From the NCBI GenBank assembly GCA_003557825.1, contig PWNM01000067.1, positions 1-15,694 of the forward strand: 15,694 bases of DNA. The letters run 5' to 3'. Under the pieces are notes generated by a model, which was not told the DNA's origin, ran no database searches, and saw only the letters and a list, made by a program, of their open reading frames with translations. Origin of the DNA: Candidatus Hydrogenedentota bacterium (lineage in GTDB: Bacteria > Hydrogenedentota > Hydrogenedentia > Hydrogenedentales > SLHB01). A program made the translations under genes and the position numbers. Shown in pieces: positions 13,373 to 15,694 of the stretch (position 1 is its first letter; each line of letters starts with the position of its first letter).

Positions 13373-13738
13373 ATGGCACGTGTGGTTGGCATTGACCTCC
13401 CTCGCGATAAACGGGTCGAGGTGGGCCTTACCTATATTTTCGGGATTGGGCCGACAAGCGCAAAACAAATCCTCGAGGTGACGGGCGTTGATCCGGGAAC
13501 ACGGGTGCGGGACCTGTCCGACGAGGATGTGAGCAAGATCACCGCTGAGGTGACAAACAATTTCAAGGTTGAAGGTGACCTGCGCCGCGAAACCACCGCG
13601 AATATCAAGCGCCTGATGGACATCAACTGTTACCGAGGTCTGCGCCACAAACGTGGGCTGCCGGTGCATGGGCAACGGACGCATACCAACGCCCGGACCC
13701 GGAAGGGACCCCGGGGCGCTGCGGTCAAGAAGAAATAG
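13373..13738 (+). CDS. rpsM: 30S ribosomal protein S13
   Basis: S13 lies in the 30S head, bridges to L5 and contacts the P-site tRNA through its C-terminal tail. The 121 residues match the family: ARVVGIDLPRDKRVEVGLTYIFGIG (2-26), the helix-hairpin region, and RGLRHKRGLPVHGQRTHTNARTRKGPR (88-114), with a basic end. AAAGGAGAG at 13355-13363 precedes the ATG at 13373. The TAG stop overlaps the AGGGAGGA ribosome-binding site of rpsK. It is the first gene of the alpha block and is preceded by a structured leader. Confidence 0.98.
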   Translation: MARVVGIDLPRDKRVEVGLTYIFGIGPTSAKQILEVTGVDPGTRVRDLSDEDVSKITAEVTNNFKVEGDLRRETTANIKRLMDINCYRGLRHKRGLPVHGQRTHTNARTRKGPRGAAVKKK

Positions 13739-13753
13739 GGAGGACATCGTCCA

Positions 13754-14152
13754 GTGGCGAAAGAAAAACGAAAAGCAAAAGCGAAGAAACGGCGCACAAC
13801 ATTATCCGTTACTTCCGGCATCGCCCATATCCAGGCGACCTTCAATAACACCATTGTGTCCATCACAGACAATCAGGGGAACGTCGTCTCCTGGTCGAGC
13901 GCAGGGCAGGTGGGATTTGTTGGATCCCGCAAGAGTACCGCGTTTGCGGCGCAGGTAGCGGCCGAAGCCGCGGCCCAGCGCGCAAAGGAGATGGGACTCA
14001 AAGACGTACGCGTCCATGTAAACGGACCGGGCTCGGGCCGGGAGTCGGCCATTCGCGCGATTCAGGCTGCCGGTCTCGATATTTCGCTGATAAAGGATGT
14101 GACCTCCATTCCGCACAACGGATGCCGCCCGCCCAAGCGCCGGCGCGTGTGA
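13754..14152 (+). CDS. rpsK: 30S ribosomal protein S11
   Basis: S11 forms part of the 30S platform and contacts mRNA in the exit region. The 132 residues contain a basic N-terminal extension, GIAHIQATFNNTIVSITDNQGN (22-43), NGPGSGRESAIRAIQAAGL (90-108) and the C-terminal HNGCRPPKRRRV (121-132). Asn122 corresponds to the Asn that becomes isoaspartate in E. coli S11. The start is GTG at 13754 with GGGAGGA (13738-13744) upstream. Stop TGA. The next gene is rpoA rather than the expected rpsD, after 66 nt. Confidence 0.98.
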   Translation: MAKEKRKAKAKKRRTTLSVTSGIAHIQATFNNTIVSITDNQGNVVSWSSAGQVGFVGSRKSTAFAAQVAAEAAAQRAKEMGLKDVRVHVNGPGSGRESAIRAIQAAGLDISLIKDVTSIPHNGCRPPKRRRV

Positions 14153-14218
14153 GTCGCGTACCGGTTCCCTCAGCGTAGAACACTCAGGGTTAGACTTACT
14201 GCCGGGAGGCGAGATGGC

Positions 14219-15262
14219 ATGATTGCAAACGAATTTGTAATACCGAAGACCATTAAGGTCGAGGAAGGCGCGACCGATCGGTTTGCGCAATTTATAATCG
14301 AGCCTTTCGAGCGAGGCTATGGTACCACGGTGGGCAATGCCCTGCGGCGGGTGCTGTTGGCGTCGCTTGAAGGATCGGCGGTGACCGCGATCCGAATTGA
14401 AGGCGTACATCACGAGTTTTCCGGGATACCGGGCTACCAGGAAGATGTCACGGATATCGTCCTGAATCTGAAGCGGTGCCAGATTCGGCTTAACCGGGAT
14501 GAACCGCTTATTTTCCAGTTCAAGACCAAAGGCGAAGAGGTGGTTACCGCCGGCCAGCTTTTTGCTGACCAGGATGTGGACGTGTTTAATCCAGACTATG
14601 TTATCTGTACCGCCACGTCAGACAAGGCCGTGCTGGACATGGAGATCAAGGTCGCCCGCGGTCGGGGCTATATGACGGCCGACCAGTTTGAGCTCGAGCA
14701 TGCTCCGCTGGGAACCATCTATCTGGACGCGAATTTCTCGCCGGTCACTCGGGTAAACTTCCTTGTCGAAGATGCTCGGGTTGGACAGCAAACCGACTAT
14801 GACCGGCTGATTCTGGATGTGTGGACCAATGGGTCCATCGAACCGGAGCACGCCGTAGAAGAGGCCGCGGAATTGTTGATTGATCATTTCCGCATTTTGG
14901 CGGCGCCGCGCTCGGAACCCAGCTACACCGCCGATTTGAATCTGCTGGATGATCCGGAGATGGTGCGCAAGCTTTCGACGCCCGTGGACGACCTCGATCT
15001 GAGCGTTCGAGCGGCCAATTGCCTGAAAGCGGCGAACATCCGCACCTTGGGCGATCTGGTGGTGCGGCCCGAGTCGGAAATGCTGCAATTCCACAACTTT
15101 GGAAAGAAATCGCTGGACGAGCTAAAGAGCATTCTCGAACCAATGGGATTGCACCTGGGCATGTCCTTGGGCACCGCGTCCACAGATGGCGGCGGCGAGG
15201 ATGATACGAACGACACCGAAGCCGACGAGGAAGAATCCCCCACGTCGGACGAAGAAGAATAA
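14219..15262 (+). CDS. rpoA: RNA polymerase alpha subunit with an acidic C-terminal tail
   Basis: Alpha dimerises to start RNA polymerase assembly, and its C-terminal domain binds UP elements and activators. The 347 residues comprise the N-terminal domain (~1-230; ERGYGTTVGNALRRVLLASLEGSAVT at 31-56), a linker, and the C-terminal domain (~255-317; VRAANCLKAANIRTLGDL, FGKKSLDE). R264, N267, G295 and K297 match the DNA-contacting residues of E. coli alpha. Residues 323-347 form a low-complexity tail in which 14 of 25 residues are Asp or Glu; E. coli has only a short ending there. GGGAGG at 14204-14209 precedes the ATG by nine bases. Stop TAA, 15 nt before rplQ. Confidence 0.98.
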   Translation: MIANEFVIPKTIKVEEGATDRFAQFIIEPFERGYGTTVGNALRRVLLASLEGSAVTAIRIEGVHHEFSGIPGYQEDVTDIVLNLKRCQIRLNRDEPLIFQFKTKGEEVVTAGQLFADQDVDVFNPDYVICTATSDKAVLDMEIKVARGRGYMTADQFELEHAPLGTIYLDANFSPVTRVNFLVEDARVGQQTDYDRLILDVWTNGSIEPEHAVEEAAELLIDHFRILAAPRSEPSYTADLNLLDDPEMVRKLSTPVDDLDLSVRAANCLKAANIRTLGDLVVRPESEMLQFHNFGKKSLDELKSILEPMGLHLGMSLGTASTDGGGEDDTNDTEADEEESPTSDEEE

Positions 15263-15277
15263 AGGGGTAGCATTTTC

Positions 15278-15652
15278 ATGAGGCACCGCAAGATAGGCAG
15301 AAAACTGGGCCGTAACAGTGCCCATCGCAAGGCGACGATGAAGAACCTGGCCATCGCCTTGTTTACGCACAACGCCATCGAGACCACGGTGGCGAAGTCC
15401 AAAGAGCTCCGGATGTATGCCGAGCCGCTCATTACGTTGGCGAAGAAAGACAATGTCGCCAATCGGCGCCGGGCCTTTGCGCGCTTGCGCGATGACGACA
15501 CGGTCAGCCGCTTATTCCAAGAGATCGCTCCGGTCTACGCGGAACGCCCGGGCGGGTATACGCGGATCCTGCGCCTGAACAACCGGCACGGCGACGCGGC
15601 CCCGATGGCGCGAATTGAGCTTGTCGACTTGGGCGAATACGAAGAAGAGTAA
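15278..15652 (+). CDS. rplQ: 50S ribosomal protein L17
   Basis: L17 is a bacterial-specific 50S protein near the exit tunnel and binds late in assembly. The 124 residues match: MRHRKIGRKLGRNSAHRKATMKNLAIALF at the N-terminus, IETTVAKSKELRMYAEPLITLAKK, and the C-terminal GGYTRILRLNNRHGDAAPMARIELVD. The end is short and acidic (EYEEE). The ATG at 15278 follows a weak ribosome-binding site (AAAGGGG, 15262-15268). Usually the last gene of the alpha operon; stop TAA. Confidence 0.98.
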   Translation: MRHRKIGRKLGRNSAHRKATMKNLAIALFTHNAIETTVAKSKELRMYAEPLITLAKKDNVANRRRAFARLRDDDTVSRLFQEIAPVYAERPGGYTRILRLNNRHGDAAPMARIELVDLGEYEEE

Positions 15653-15673
15653 TCGATTCCACGTAGTACATTC

Positions 15674-15694
15674 CGGGGGACCCGCCTACGGCGG
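15674..15694 (+). terminator. Possible terminator stem cut off by the window end
   Basis: CCGCC (15682-15686) and GGCGG (15690-15694) form a GC-only stem with a 3-nt loop, starting 29 nt after the rplQ stop. The preceding bases are C-GGGGG-A-C, so the stem would lengthen strongly if the sequence beyond the window read GTCCCC. A strong hairpin after rplQ would be a natural end of the operon. The 3' half and any T-run lie outside the window, so this is a guess. Confidence 0.3.

Noticed and set aside
1..15694. Mobile elements, CRISPR arrays, tRNA or rRNA genes
   Set aside because: No direct repeats with spacers, transposase motifs or cloverleaf sequences were seen; nearly every base belongs to the ribosomal cluster.

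Overview
The window is one uninterrupted bacterial ribosomal-protein supercluster. All 30 genes lie on the + strand, and the reverse strand shows nothing credible. It starts inside tuf (EF-Tu), runs through the S10, spc and alpha gene sets, and ends just after rplQ. The order is tuf(3' part)-rpsJ-rplC-rplD-rplW-rplB-rpsS-rplV-rpsC-rplP-rpmC-rpsQ-rplN-rplX-rplE-rpsN-rpsH-rplF-rplR-rpsE-rplO-secY-adk-map-infA-rpmJ-rpsM-rpsK-rpoA-rplQ.

The source is certainly a bacterium: bacterial-type L17, S11, S13 and L36, a single alpha subunit with a C-terminal domain, SecY, IF1 and type I MetAP. It is moderately GC-rich by eye (not computed). Three proteins use zinc-ligand forms: short S14 with two CxxC pairs, L36 with CxxC...C...H, and a four-cysteine adenylate kinase lid. 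rpmD (L30) is missing between rpsE and rplO, and rpsD (S4) is missing between rpsK and rpoA. Chlamydiae and cyanobacteria also lack L30, so a PVC-like or poorly sampled phylum is possible. I cannot name the lineage from this sequence.

Region by region. (1) 1-778: the end of tuf and rpsJ, linking the str and S10 blocks. (2) 779-901: a 123-nt gap with a possible promoter. (3) 902-6445: tightly packed rplC to rplX, with overlapping or abutting pairs (rplD/rplW, rpsC/rplP). (4) 6446-6561: a 116-nt gap with a hairpin before rplE, where S8 regulates the spc operon in E. coli. (5) 6562-9905: rplE to rplO. (6) 9919-12732: secY, adk, map. (7) 12792-13372: infA and rpmJ, with two gaps of more than 120 nt containing several hairpins. 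(8) 13373-15652: rpsM, rpsK, rpoA, rplQ. The gene set couples ribosome assembly to initiation (IF1), elongation (EF-Tu), N-terminal Met removal (Map), membrane insertion (SecY), nucleotide balance (Adk) and transcription (RpoA).

Most of the window is conventional; I found no new defence, mobile or metabolic system. The strongest anomaly is in rplO. Its reading frame stops at a TAA exactly where L15 proteins usually carry Glu in the conserved C-terminal (K/A)IEAAGG motif. The remaining C-terminus (AAGGSVEIVKA..., 22 codons) continues in the same frame to a TAG just before the secY ribosome-binding site. It is a nonsense mutation, a sequence error or a readthrough site. Next in interest are the structured leaders at the classical S8 and S4 control positions, a very acidic tail on RpoA, and heavy use of UAG stops in highly expressed genes.
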